Part shown: positions 1 through 9,334 of the stretch, one piece after another | Layout of the letters: every line of letters starts with the position of its first letter | How positions within the stretch are numbered: the stretch's first letter is position 1 | DNA from: CAYSTL01 sp964516805 | GTDB taxonomy: Archaea; Thermoplasmatota; Thermoplasmata; Halarchaeoplasmatales; Halarchaeoplasmataceae | Assembly (NCBI GenBank): GCA_964516805.1 | Contig: CAZEXI010000004.1 | Coordinates: 1 to 64,000 of the forward strand | Reading direction: 5' to 3' | Length of the DNA: 64,000 bases | Translations under genes and position numbers: made by a program | Notes under the pieces: model-generated | What the model was told of the DNA's origin: nothing | The model's database searches: none | Seen by the model: only the letters and a program-made list of their open reading frames with translations

Positions 1-60
1 CTTTTTTAGCAAATAAGATATATCGAGGAGAACTATTATTGATTCATCTAGGTGATTCGT

Positions 61-1131
61 ATGGATATTCAAGAATTTAAGTTGGAAAGATGGTTTGCTA
101 GATATGAACACAACGCAGATATAATGCTTGCAGAAAGTGGTATAAGAAGTCTAGATTCTGATAGATTTGACCTTGATACAGGGAAAGTAGGATATGTGAT
201 CCCAACGTGTGGTAAGAAGGTACTAAGAGAAAAAATCGGGGAGCTATACGATCTGAAAGCTGAAAACATACTATTTACCTGTGGTACTCAAGAGGCAAAT
301 TTTCTCATTTTTATTTCATTATTATCTCAAGATGATCACGCTGTAGTTGTAACACCAACCTACCAAGCTTTATACTCTGTTCCAGAATCGATATGTTCTG
401 TAAGTAAAGTTTCGCTTAAACCTCCTACCTGGCAACTAGATCTTGATGAAATCAAAGAAGTCATTCAAGAAAATACAAAATTGATCGTTTTGAACAATCC
501 AAATAATCCCACCGGTAGATATCATTCTCTTGATAAGGTAAAAGAAATATACAATATTGCTGAAGAGAATAATGCGTATCTATTATGTGATGAAGTGTAC
601 AGAGAATTAGTTGAAGATCCTATCCCTCCAGTTGCTAGTTTTGGAAACTATGGCATCAGCACTACAAGCCTTACCAAAGCTTACGGATTGGCCGGTACTA
701 GATTTGGGTGGATAGCAGCTGATAAAAAAATCATAGAAAAGGCCTGGAAATGGAAAGATTATACTACTATTTCTCCATCTATATTCGGACATCATATAGC
801 GGAACAAGTTTTCAGTGATATGAAGCAAGAAATATTGAAAGAAAATAGAGAATTAGCAGAAAAAAATCGTAATATTGTAGATGATTTTGTTAAAAAATTC
901 GATCTGCAGTGGTATTATCCCTTTGGAGTCAATGGATTCATAAAGATACCAAATATGTTCGATAGCTCAGTAGATTTCTGTAAAAAGTTTTTCGAGGAAA
1001 AGAAAGTTGTGTTGGCACCAGGTGAAGTTTTTGGTTTCGATGATTATTTTAGAATCGGTTTTGGTCTAAAAACTGATAAACTGAAAGATGGTTTAGAAAG
1101 ATTAGGTGATTTTATAGAAATGTATTCTTGA
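61..1131 (+). CDS. PLP-dependent class I/II aminotransferase
   Basis: Fold-type I aminotransferase, expected to move an amino group between an amino acid and a 2-oxo acid in the cytoplasm. Visible motifs are the NNPNNPTG cofactor-loop motif (about residue 146), the DEVY motif (about 177) and the Schiff-base lysine in SLTKAYG (about K206), followed by GTRFGW. About 356 aa, slightly short for the family but with all core motifs. I start at ATG 61 because AGGTGA at 50-55 lies 5 nt ahead; a GTG at 52 would overlap that site. The substrate cannot be read from sequence. The next gene runs the same way after about 50 nt, and the neighbourhood is rich in peptide and amino-acid catabolism. Confidence 0.9.
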   Translation: MDIQEFKLERWFARYEHNADIMLAESGIRSLDSDRFDLDTGKVGYVIPTCGKKVLREKIGELYDLKAENILFTCGTQEANFLIFISLLSQDDHAVVVTPTYQALYSVPESICSVSKVSLKPPTWQLDLDEIKEVIQENTKLIVLNNPNNPTGRYHSLDKVKEIYNIAEENNAYLLCDEVYRELVEDPIPPVASFGNYGISTTSLTKAYGLAGTRFGWIAADKKIIEKAWKWKDYTTISPSIFGHHIAEQVFSDMKQEILKENRELAEKNRNIVDDFVKKFDLQWYYPFGVNGFIKIPNMFDSSVDFCKKFFEEKKVVLAPGEVFGFDDYFRIGFGLKTDKLKDGLERLGDFIEMYS

Positions 1132-1182
1132 AAAATTGTAATAAGTTTTATTAGAGATAAGTCAAAACAGAAAATCGATATC

Positions 1183-2325
1183 ATGAAAGCTCTAATAAAT
1201 GGAGAGTTGAATACCGCAACAAACGGTACTTTTAAAGGTTCTATTTTAATAGATGATGGAAAAATCAAAGAGATCGGCAAGGATATCGATATACCTGATG
1301 AAGCGGAGATTATAGATGTTGAAGGCAAAACCGTTATACCTGGCCTGATCGAAGCTCACTGTCATACAGGCATCCATGAAGAAGGTGAAGGATGGGAAGG
1401 TATGGATATGAACGAACGATACGATCCGATAACACCCCACCTGAGAGCATTGGATGGCATTTATCCTGATGACATCGGTTTAAAAGAAGCGGTTAAAGCA
1501 GGTATAACCACTTTAAATATAACTCCTGGTTCAGCTAATCCTATCGGGGGAGAAATGGTAGCAATAAAAACTGCTGGTTCTAATATCGTAGATGAGCTTA
1601 TACTTGAAGAACCGACTGGTATGAAGATGGCATTTGGTGAAAATCCTAAAAGAGTCTACAAGGAACAGAATAAAACACCTGCTACAAGGATGGGTACAGC
1701 AGGTATTTTGAGAAAAACGTTCTATGAAACTGAAAATTACATGAAAAAAGATGATGAAGATGAAAAAGAAGATTTCAAGAAGGAAGCATTGAAACCTGTT
1801 TTAGAAAAGAAACTTAAAGCAAGGATACATGCTCACAGAGCTGATGACATGATCACAGCTATCAGATTAGCTGAAGAATTTGATTTTGATATGGTTATCG
1901 AACATGCTACTGAGGGTCATCAGATAGCTGAGTACCTAGCAGAAAAAAATATACCTGCAGTTGTAGGACCTTGTCTCTCAGCTAAAACAAAAAGAGAAAC
2001 TTCAGATAGAACATTTGAGACACCAGGTGTCCTTGCAGATAAAGGTGTGAAAGTTGCACTTATGACCGATTCACCGGTGATCCCTACTAAATATTTGAAT
2101 CTAATGGCTGCATATTCAGTGAGAGAAGGAATGGATGAGGAAGAAGCATTAAAAGCTATCACCATCAATCCTGCTGAGATATGTGGTATTGATGATCGAG
2201 TTGGTTCTTTAGAAAAAGGAAAGGATGCAGATATAGTAGTGATAGATGGAGACCCATTAGAGATAAAATCAAAGGTAGAAAGGGTTTTCATCGAAGGAGA
2301 AGAGATAGACCTAGAAGACCTGTAG
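1183..2325 (+). CDS. Metal-dependent amidohydrolase
   Basis: Amidohydrolase-superfamily enzyme of 380 aa, a cytoplasmic hydrolase of C-N bonds in cyclic or linear amides. Residues 1-55 form the usual N-terminal beta-sandwich. The first metal-binding HxH is HCHTGIH (H59, H61). Further likely ligands are the His residues of ARIHAHRADD (about 214), IEHATEGH (about 240) and the Asp of MTDSP (about 297), and a DADIVVIDGDPL stretch near the C-terminus is characteristic of the family. It resembles the imidazolonepropionase-like branch, but the substrate is unknown. An AT-rich TATA-like stretch around 1144-1154 lies about 30 nt before the ATG, consistent with a nearly leaderless message. Confidence 0.88.
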   Translation: MKALINGELNTATNGTFKGSILIDDGKIKEIGKDIDIPDEAEIIDVEGKTVIPGLIEAHCHTGIHEEGEGWEGMDMNERYDPITPHLRALDGIYPDDIGLKEAVKAGITTLNITPGSANPIGGEMVAIKTAGSNIVDELILEEPTGMKMAFGENPKRVYKEQNKTPATRMGTAGILRKTFYETENYMKKDDEDEKEDFKKEALKPVLEKKLKARIHAHRADDMITAIRLAEEFDFDMVIEHATEGHQIAEYLAEKNIPAVVGPCLSAKTKRETSDRTFETPGVLADKGVKVALMTDSPVIPTKYLNLMAAYSVREGMDEEEALKAITINPAEICGIDDRVGSLEKGKDADIVVIDGDPLEIKSKVERVFIEGEEIDLEDL

Positions 2326-2332
2326 ATTACCC

Positions 2333-3106
2333 TTATTCATCATCTCGACATATCTCAAAACCACATTCCTCTATTATTTCTAATTGTTCTTCAATCTCTT
2401 GGAACCATTGACCCCATTTCCTGGAAATGTGTTCTGTCCAACTGTAATCATCTAACGTGTATTCATCTTCTTTACCGTCTATTTGGATAGGTATTTTACC
2501 GTTCAAGATCCGGTAGTAATCCTGTTCAAGATATCCTTCGTCCATCTCATCCATAGCTTCTTCAAGTGTGCTATCATCTATATCTGGGTATTCATCTTCA
2601 AATAGAGTGAAATCTAATGGATATCTTGGTCGAGTAGGTGGATATTCAGCGGGGTAACCAACTGTTAATTGTACGAATGGAAATACTCCTTTTGGAAGGT
2701 TATACTTTTCTTTCAGTTTATCAGCTTTCATTAGTGCTCCACCAAGATAGCAAGTACCCATCTCAAGGCTCTCTGCAGCAACCACCATATTTTGAGCCAT
2801 ATAAGAAGCATCCTGTACTGCAAACATCAATAATGTCAGGTCATTGGTTTTCAAATCCCAATCTCTTTTCTCCATGAATAGTTTAAGTTTATGGATATCA
2901 GCACAGATGGTGAATAAAATTGGAGCACCAAATGGTATATTATCCTTTTCTTTCTCTATTATGACACTGTACAATTGAGATGAAAAAGCTGCCTGCTGAC
3001 CAGCCTTAACTATTGTTTCTATCTCTTCTTTATTAGGTACATCATCAGTATATTCTCTTATCGATTTATGATTCAACAAACAATCTATCAATTCATTTTT
3101 GATCAT
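2333..3106 (-). CDS. Nitroreductase-family flavoprotein
   Basis: FMN-dependent nitroreductase-like protein of 257 aa. The N-terminal HKSIREYTDD segment carries the Arg typical of phosphate binding of FMN. A central segment reading QNMVVAAESLEMGTCYLGG matches the second flavin-contact region, and TVGYPAE follows. The last 55 residues form an acidic tail with predicted helices that is longer than in minimal nitroreductases. The true electron acceptor is unknown; many members reduce quinones or flavins. It converges with the amidohydrolase (7 nt between stops) and is separated from the opp operon by about 100 nt. Confidence 0.85.
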   Translation of the reverse strand: MIKNELIDCLLNHKSIREYTDDVPNKEEIETIVKAGQQAAFSSQLYSVIIEKEKDNIPFGAPILFTICADIHKLKLFMEKRDWDLKTNDLTLLMFAVQDASYMAQNMVVAAESLEMGTCYLGGALMKADKLKEKYNLPKGVFPFVQLTVGYPAEYPPTRPRYPLDFTLFEDEYPDIDDSTLEEAMDEMDEGYLEQDYYRILNGKIPIQIDGKEDEYTLDDYSWTEHISRKWGQWFQEIEEQLEIIEECGFEICRDDE

Positions 3107-3210
3107 TATATCATCTCTTTATAAGGTTAAAGAGAAAAAGCTATTTGTAAATTTACTTGTAAATTTTCTTTTTTCAGGTCGCTGTGTAATTTCTTCTTAA
3201 AAAGTATGAT

Positions 3211-4152
3211 CTACCTGTATTTATGACAAGCTATCCTTCGTCCATAAGCTTCGATCAAATCAGGACTCTCTCTTTCACAAATAGAATCAACCTTTTCCTT
3301 ACATCTTGGAGAGAAGGCACATCCTGGCGGAGGATTAGCAGGGCTAGGTACATCTCCTGTAAGCGTAATTTTGACCTTTCTATCTGGGTCTGGAGTTGGA
3401 ACTGTTTCTAGAAGAGCTTTTGTATATGGGTGCTTTGGATCCTTGAATATTGTTTTTGTATCACCGACCTCCACTACTTTACCTAGGTACATCACTGCTA
3501 TTCTATCACTGATAGCCCTCACCAAGTTGATATCGTGGGAGATGAACATATATGAGAGCTTAAATTTTCTTTTAGCTTTATCTAAAAGTTTTAGAATTTT
3601 AGATTGAACAGATACATCCAATGCTGATGTAGGTTCATCCAGAACTAAAAAATCTGGTTCTAAACAAAGCGGTCTAGCTATACATACACGTTGTTTTTGA
3701 CCACCGCTCAATTCATGAGGATATCTAATCATGTGTTCTGCCTTCAATCCCATGATATTCAATATTTCAATTATCCTTCTTATCTTATCTTCTTCATTAT
3801 CGACCATATTATGTATCTCAAGTGGTCTACTCAGATGATCGTAAACGGTCATCTGGGGATTGAGGGAAGATACTGGGTCCTGGAAAACTATATTCATCTT
3901 TTTTCTTAATAGTTTCATCTTCTTCTCGCTGTACTTTGTTATATTTTCTCCATCAAAATATATATCTCCATTAGTAGGTTCTGTCAGTTTAAGAATCGTT
4001 CTAACCAAGGTTGTTTTTCCACATCCACTTTCCCCGACCACACCTAAAGTCTCCCCTTTTACAACTTCAATAGATACATTGTTCACTGCTTTTACAGTTC
4101 CTCTCTTTGATCCAAAGAATTTATCTAGATTTTTAGTTTCCAATATATTCAT
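3211..4152 (-). CDS. oppF: Oligopeptide ABC transporter ATPase OppF/DppF
   Basis: Second ATPase of a five-component peptide importer. Walker A GESGCGKTT, the LSGGQKQR signature and Walker B FLVLDEPTSALD are intact. The C-terminal oligopeptide/dipeptide extension has the cysteine pattern PPGCAFSPRC...C. I start at ATG 4152: GGGAGGAGGT lies just upstream and the ATG overlaps the preceding TGA as ATGA (4149-4152). A TTG at 4167 would consume the ribosome-binding site. Last gene of the operon oppA-B-C-D-F, all on the minus strand with tight spacing. Cytoplasmic face of the membrane. Confidence 0.93.
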   Translation of the reverse strand: MNILETKNLDKFFGSKRGTVKAVNNVSIEVVKGETLGVVGESGCGKTTLVRTILKLTEPTNGDIYFDGENITKYSEKKMKLLRKKMNIVFQDPVSSLNPQMTVYDHLSRPLEIHNMVDNEEDKIRRIIEILNIMGLKAEHMIRYPHELSGGQKQRVCIARPLCLEPDFLVLDEPTSALDVSVQSKILKLLDKAKRKFKLSYMFISHDINLVRAISDRIAVMYLGKVVEVGDTKTIFKDPKHPYTKALLETVPTPDPDRKVKITLTGDVPSPANPPPGCAFSPRCKEKVDSICERESPDLIEAYGRRIACHKYR

Positions 4153-5144
4153 TCTACCTCCTCCCAAAAATGACAGGCTACAAAATGTTCTTCAGATATT
4201 TCTTCCAGGTCTGGTTTCTCCTTTTGACATATCTTTCTTGCATATTCACACCTGGGATGGAATCTACAGCCGGTAGGTGGATTTATCAATCTAGGTACTG
4301 TTCCTGGAATCGTTTTAAAATCATCTATAGACATTTCAACGCCTGGTACAGAATGGATCAAACCAAGAGTGTATGGATGCTTTGGCTTTTTGAATATATC
4401 CTGAACATTAGCTGTTTCGACTATCTGTCCAGCATACATGACTGTCACTATATCACAAATTTCAGAAACTACAGCCATATCGTGGGTGATATATAATATA
4501 GATAAATCCATCTCTTCCTGTAATGTTTTCAATACCTCTAAAAACTGAGCCTGTATCGATACATCTAATGCGGTAGTCGGTTCGTCTGCGATGAGAAGAT
4601 TAGATTTACAAGCAAGCATCATCGCGATCATGACCCTCTGTTTCATGCCTCCGCTCAATTCATGAGGATATTTTTCATAAACATCCTCTGGATCAGGTAG
4701 TTTTACCCTATCTAATTCACTGAGAACTATGCGTTTAACCTCATTTTTATCTTTACTTTGATAAAGCACTACGGATTCTCTAACCTGATTACCAGCAGTG
4801 TATACTGGATTTAGAGAGGTTTGAGGATTCTGAAAAATCATACTTATTTCATTACCCCTTATTTCTTTCCTCAATTTCTTTTCAGATAATCCCAATAAGT
4901 TCCTACCTTTGTATAATATCTTTCCGCCCATCAATCTTGCGTTTTTATCAAGCAAACCTAAAACAGCAAGGCTGGTGACAGATTTACCACATCCTGTCTC
5001 ACCTATCAATCCATGAATCTCTCCTTTTTTGACGACCAAATTTATGCTGTCAAGAGCTTTTACTATACCCTCTTCTGTTTCAAATTCAAGTTTAAGATCT
5101 TTAAGTTCCAGTAATGGTTCTCCCCTTTTTATACCATCTTTCAT
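4149..5144 (-). CDS. oppD: Oligopeptide ABC transporter ATPase OppD/DppD
   Basis: First ATPase of the peptide importer, 331 aa. Walker A GETGCGKS, LSGGMKQR signature and Walker B LLIADEPTTALD are intact. The C-terminal region has PPTGCRFHPRC and further Cys residues, as in the oligopeptide ATPase subfamily. The ATG at 5144 immediately follows the TGA of the upstream permease, and its 3' end overlaps oppF by four bases, so translation is probably coupled. Confidence 0.93.
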   Translation of the reverse strand: MKDGIKRGEPLLELKDLKLEFETEEGIVKALDSINLVVKKGEIHGLIGETGCGKSVTSLAVLGLLDKNARLMGGKILYKGRNLLGLSEKKLRKEIRGNEISMIFQNPQTSLNPVYTAGNQVRESVVLYQSKDKNEVKRIVLSELDRVKLPDPEDVYEKYPHELSGGMKQRVMIAMMLACKSNLLIADEPTTALDVSIQAQFLEVLKTLQEEMDLSILYITHDMAVVSEICDIVTVMYAGQIVETANVQDIFKKPKHPYTLGLIHSVPGVEMSIDDFKTIPGTVPRLINPPTGCRFHPRCEYARKICQKEKPDLEEISEEHFVACHFWEEVE

Positions 5145-6068
5145 TCAGGAGCCACCTCTTCTAACTGGATCAAGTGCATCTCTTAAACCATCGCCCATGA
5201 AATTGAATGCTAAAACGGTTACCACTATAGCCAAACCCGAAACAGTAACCATCAATGGATTGAACTGCATAAATACAGCCCCTGAGTTCACCATCTCACC
5301 CCAACTAGCTGTTGGTGGTTGGACACCAACACCAAGATAGTTTAAAGCTGCTGCCGCAAGGATCGCCCAGGGCATCTGAATTGTAGCCATGACAACTATA
5401 GAAGGTAAAATGTTCGGTAAGAAATACCTAAAAATAATACTAATCCTGCTTTCACCTATAGCTTTTGCACTCTCGATAAATCCCTCATTTTTAATGGACA
5501 ATACTTCACCTCTAGTCACTCTCGCAAATCTAGTCCACATAACCAGACCAACAGCTATAATGACGGGGTAAAGTCCAAAACCAAGTGATGTGGCTAAAGC
5601 CAACCCAAAGAGTAGAGTTGGGAAAGCAAGGAATGTATCTACCAATCTCATTATAATCTCATCTACCCATCCACCAGTCGTACCTGCGATCAAACCTAAT
5701 GTGACTCCGATGCCTCCTGATATAAAAACCACTAGTATCCCTATCATAAGAGAAATTCTTGCACCGTACATCAGTCTAGTAAGTGTATCTCTACCCAACT
5801 GATCTGTACCAAGTAGATGATTCCAAGAAGGATCAGCCCTTGTGTTGTAAACATCAGTTTTTATCGGGTCATGAGGAGCTATAAAAGGAGCAAAGATAGC
5901 TACTAAGATCAATATTATCAGAACACTCATGCCAAATAAAGCCAATTTATTTCGTTTGAACCTTAGCCATACAAGCTGCATCTGGCTGGTTTCTTTTCTT
6001 TTTAGATCTTTAATCTCTTCCTCGATATCTACACCTTCAGTTCCAAAATATGATTCTTTTTCAGTCAT
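5145..6068 (-). CDS. oppC: Peptide ABC transporter permease OppC/DppC
   Basis: Inner-membrane permease subunit, 307 aa. A cytoplasmic N-terminus of about 40 residues leads into a first membrane helix, then the conserved HLLGTDQLGRD segment seen in OppC proteins, then further hydrophobic helices and an EAA-type loop (ESAKAIGESRISIIFRY) that contacts the ATPases. A strong GAGGAGGT site lies 6-7 nt before ATG 6068. It sits two bases after oppB. Confidence 0.92.
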   Translation of the reverse strand: MTEKESYFGTEGVDIEEEIKDLKRKETSQMQLVWLRFKRNKLALFGMSVLIILILVAIFAPFIAPHDPIKTDVYNTRADPSWNHLLGTDQLGRDTLTRLMYGARISLMIGILVVFISGGIGVTLGLIAGTTGGWVDEIIMRLVDTFLAFPTLLFGLALATSLGFGLYPVIIAVGLVMWTRFARVTRGEVLSIKNEGFIESAKAIGESRISIIFRYFLPNILPSIVVMATIQMPWAILAAAALNYLGVGVQPPTASWGEMVNSGAVFMQFNPLMVTVSGLAIVVTVLAFNFMGDGLRDALDPVRRGGS

Positions 6069-6070
6069 GA

Positions 6071-7033
6071 TTATACCTCCTCTGAAGTACCGAGTTCTAT
6101 CCTTGGATCAATGTATGTGTAAGCAATATCAGCTAAAAGATTGGCAATCACAGCTACTATTATCATCAATAAAATACTGCTTTGAACAGCTATGAAGTCC
6201 CTAGCCATGGTCGCTTCGAAGATAAATCGTCCCATTCCAGGTATGTTGAATATCTTTTCTATTATCATACCATATCCGATCAACCAAGGCATTCTCATCG
6301 CGATAACTGTAACCACAGGTATCAGTGCATTCCTTAAACCGTGCTTCAAAATAACTGTCCTGTTTTTCAATCCTTTAGTCTGTGCAGCTTTTATATAATC
6401 TTTATTTAATACATTTAACATACTGGATCTCGTAAGTCTAGCTATAACAGCTTGTAGTCTAATTCCGATGACAAAAGCTGGCAATATCAGATAATATATA
6501 TTTTCATAACCTCCGAGCGGAAACCACTCGAGGTGAAATGAAAAAATCAGCAGAAATATAGTTCCTACCCAAAAACTTGGTGCACTCCGCCAAAATAAGG
6601 CTTGGACCGAGGCTAAGTAATCTATCCAAGTATTAGGATGTAAAGCACCGACAACACCTGTCCCTATCCCCAATATCACAGAAATAAGAAGAGCTAATCC
6701 CATCAATTGAAAGGTAATAGGAAGCTTTGGTTCGATCAACTCCGCTACAGGCATATCCCATCTTAAAGATATACCCAGGTCCCCTCTAAAGAGGCCTAAC
6801 ATCCAATCTCCATATTGAATGTACCATGGATTGTTCAAACCATGTTTTACATTGAATTCATGTATCCTTTCTTCAGTTGCATAAAGTCCTAAAATTCTTC
6901 TTGCAGGGTTAACATCTCCAACTCTTAAAATAGCAAAAGCGATGAATGTAGCTATCAAAATAACCGGGATGGATTTGATGATCCTCATTATGATGAATCT
7001 CTTCCTCTTGCTTTTTATATACTTCTCCAACAT
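6071..7033 (-). CDS. oppB: Peptide ABC transporter permease OppB/DppB
   Basis: Permease subunit of 320 aa. The N-terminus is positively charged and followed by a membrane helix (about residues 14-34). The GLNNPWYIQYGDWM segment and the EAA-type loop (KAAQTKGLKNRTVILKHGL) are typical of OppB/DppB. Pairs with OppC to form the channel. The gene begins about 60 nt after oppA, with an AGGGA-like site before ATG 7033. Confidence 0.92.
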   Translation of the reverse strand: MLEKYIKSKRKRFIIMRIIKSIPVILIATFIAFAILRVGDVNPARRILGLYATEERIHEFNVKHGLNNPWYIQYGDWMLGLFRGDLGISLRWDMPVAELIEPKLPITFQLMGLALLISVILGIGTGVVGALHPNTWIDYLASVQALFWRSAPSFWVGTIFLLIFSFHLEWFPLGGYENIYYLILPAFVIGIRLQAVIARLTRSSMLNVLNKDYIKAAQTKGLKNRTVILKHGLRNALIPVVTVIAMRMPWLIGYGMIIEKIFNIPGMGRFIFEATMARDFIAVQSSILLMIIVAVIANLLADIAYTYIDPRIELGTSEEV

Positions 7034-7092
7034 ATTTATCCCTGTTTTTGATTATTAAAAATAAAGAAAAGGGTTTGTGCTAGTTTGAGTCA

Positions 7093-8685
7093 CTATTCTT
7101 CTACTTCCCAAAGATGTGTCTTATAATACGGTCCGTCGTACATGTATGGAGTGAACGCCTCTTCTGGAATCGTTACTGATTCATGATATACGATAGGTTG
7201 TCTTGTAAATCCAACAACATACACAGCCATGTTATCCTCTATCAGATATTCCTGACACTCTGCATATTTCTGCATTCTGTCATCATAATCTAGTGTTTTC
7301 ATTGCATCTCTCATCATGTCGTTGAATGTAGAATCATTGTAGAAATTACCCCAGAAATTTTTGGCACTCGTACCCATGTAATAATTCATCTTATCGTATC
7401 CAGAAGGTCCCGCTGTTAGATGGTGGAAATTCATCTCTGTTTCCCCTGCTGACATCATCTCTACGAACGTACCCCATTCTATAGATTGAATCTCTAAGTC
7501 TATACCTGCTTCAGCCACCTGTTCACTAACCACTGTCATCTCGTCTGTTCTATCACCAGGATTGGTGTAAAGGGTCAGTTTTACTCCGTTTGGATAGCCT
7601 GCTTCTTCAAGTAGTTCTTTAGCCCTGTCTATATCTTGGTCATATTGATTCGGATTTTCTGGATGAGCTGGATGTCCAGGTGGATATAGATATCTAGTAT
7701 TGATAGCTAACTCTTTTCTTTTTAAAGCTATAACTTCTTCGCTATCGACAGCATATGCAAAGGCTTTTCTAACCCTTACATCCTGTAAAGGTCCGTCCAT
7801 CCTATGGTTGAACTTTATATTTACTGCTCCAGGATGGTTGTATACTTTTGTCTTTACATTATCTACACCTTTTAAGTCCTGATAATATGTTGTATCAACG
7901 GGATGTACTGCATGAACATCACCGGCTCTAAGTGCAGTTACTGCAGAGGATTGATCCCCATAGAAATGTAACACTAGTTTATCAGTATTAACATCTAAGC
8001 GATAGTCCTCATTCTTTTTGAAAACTATCTTATCTCCAGGCACATATTCTTCGAATTTATAGGGTCCAGTTCCTATCATTTTATCCTGGTATTTCTCGTA
8101 TCCATTTTCTACGATGTAGTCCTTTGGAATTACAGAGAAATCTTGCACAAAAGATCCTTCTAATAATCCAGGATATAGTTCTTTCATTTCTATAACCAAT
8201 GTATATTCATCAGTCGCTTCTACGGATTCAACATCGTCAAGGTGCATCTTCATGACTGATTCTGGTATTCCTGTTACACCATACATTTCGTCTGCTTTTC
8301 CCATAATAGCATGGAAAGTAAACGCTACATCTTCAGCTGTTAATTCGTCTCCATTGTGGAATTTTATTCCTTCTTTTATCTGGAACGTATACGTATATCC
8401 ATCTGAACTCACATCATAACTTTCAGATACAGCTCTACCATCACAGTTTGGCTTTCCATCAGGATAGTTCTGTATGAATGAGTCAAATATCTGTAGATTT
8501 ACGTATCTTCCGTAATCCCCAGTTGTACCTATCGGATCTATTACTCCAGGTTCACGAGTCATGGCTATATGAAGCGTGTTCCCCTTATCTTCCTCTTCTA
8601 AACAGCCCAGCAGTCCCACCGAAGTCATCACTAGTAGACTAACACATACTATACTGAAAAGTTTCTTTTTTCTTCCAACATTCAT
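7093..8685 (-). CDS. oppA: Peptide-binding lipoprotein OppA/DppA
   Basis: Extracytoplasmic solute-binding protein of 530 aa (family 5) that delivers peptides to OppBC. The N-terminus has a lysine-rich stretch, a hydrophobic helix and a lipobox-like VGLLGC with the lipidated cysteine at C28, so it is probably membrane-anchored. The family signature region follows FHNGDELTAEDVAFTF, and YPPGHPAHPENP resembles peptide-binder loops. First gene of the operon; a TATA-like TTTTATAAG on the minus strand near 8716-8725 gives a leader of only about 10 nt. Confidence 0.92.
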   Translation of the reverse strand: MNVGRKKKLFSIVCVSLLVMTSVGLLGCLEEEDKGNTLHIAMTREPGVIDPIGTTGDYGRYVNLQIFDSFIQNYPDGKPNCDGRAVSESYDVSSDGYTYTFQIKEGIKFHNGDELTAEDVAFTFHAIMGKADEMYGVTGIPESVMKMHLDDVESVEATDEYTLVIEMKELYPGLLEGSFVQDFSVIPKDYIVENGYEKYQDKMIGTGPYKFEEYVPGDKIVFKKNEDYRLDVNTDKLVLHFYGDQSSAVTALRAGDVHAVHPVDTTYYQDLKGVDNVKTKVYNHPGAVNIKFNHRMDGPLQDVRVRKAFAYAVDSEEVIALKRKELAINTRYLYPPGHPAHPENPNQYDQDIDRAKELLEEAGYPNGVKLTLYTNPGDRTDEMTVVSEQVAEAGIDLEIQSIEWGTFVEMMSAGETEMNFHHLTAGPSGYDKMNYYMGTSAKNFWGNFYNDSTFNDMMRDAMKTLDYDDRMQKYAECQEYLIEDNMAVYVVGFTRQPIVYHESVTIPEEAFTPYMYDGPYYKTHLWEVEE

Positions 8686-8715
8686 ATAATCTCAATCACT
8701 AGATAACTTTCTTAT

Positions 8716-8725
8716 CTTATAAAAA
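8716..8725 (-). promoter_or_regulatory. Probable TATA box of the opp operon
   Basis: The minus strand reads TTTTATAAG about 32-40 nt upstream of the oppA ATG. This is the distance expected for an archaeal TATA element with a very short leader. No convincing operator was found beside it. Confidence 0.45.
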
Positions 8726-9334
8726 TTTATTTGTAATTGCTAAATTAGTAAATATTTTAAATATTTTATTATGCATTAGTGTATTTACCTTTTAAAAGTA
8801 TATATAAACAATACTTATCCCATCATTTAAAGAATTGAATTGATAATGAAATACAAATTATTCCATTTGTAAAAAATTAGAGCTTTCTAGATGCATTACC
8901 AAAAGAGTAATTTCGTTAACTAAATATGCTTCTAAAAATATATAAATATATATCTCCTTTGATTTAAAATAATAAAAGTTTATCATATAGATATTATTGT
9001 TAAGATGGTTCATATCATAATGAACACCCACTTGTAAAAAGGAGTAAAGCTTTCTGTCCTTAAAAAATACGTTTAAGTTTATGTTTAGTTATCTTTATTT
9101 AAATAAAAAATTATAGATCGTCTTTTATCTTGAATTCAATAGCTAATAGATGTTTTTTAACAAATTATTATTTGGTATTAAATAAAATATTGACTAAAAT
9201 ATCAACCATTATAGAAACTTTTTTAACCGTGCCTATTAAAATTTACTATCTAAACAAAATTGCTATATCAATAGCTATTTCTAACTAAAAGATTAATACT
9301 GATTAAATCAATATTATTTTTATAGGTAATTATC
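8726..9334. other. Long AT-rich intergenic region, no gene seen
   Basis: About 610 bases between the divergent opp operon and the M20 gene, unusually long for this compact window. All frames are broken by stops and no tRNA-like or long inverted repeat was found. TATA-like runs, such as the one near 8938-8957, are frequent but uninformative at this base composition. The last 15 bases hold AGGTA ahead of ATG 9335. It may carry promoters or regulatory sites for both flanking transcription units. Confidence 0.5.

Noticed and set aside
4152..4167. TTG 4167 as start of oppF
   Set aside because: It would place the strong GGGAGGAGGT inside the coding region, while ATG 4152 follows that site and overlaps the previous stop as ATGA.
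3860..4276. Open frame on the plus strand opposite oppF/oppD
   Set aside because: It overlaps two convincing ATPase genes and shows no motif.
8935..8960. ATATAAATATATAT run as a promoter
   Set aside because: At this base composition such runs occur often, and no gene starts at the right distance.
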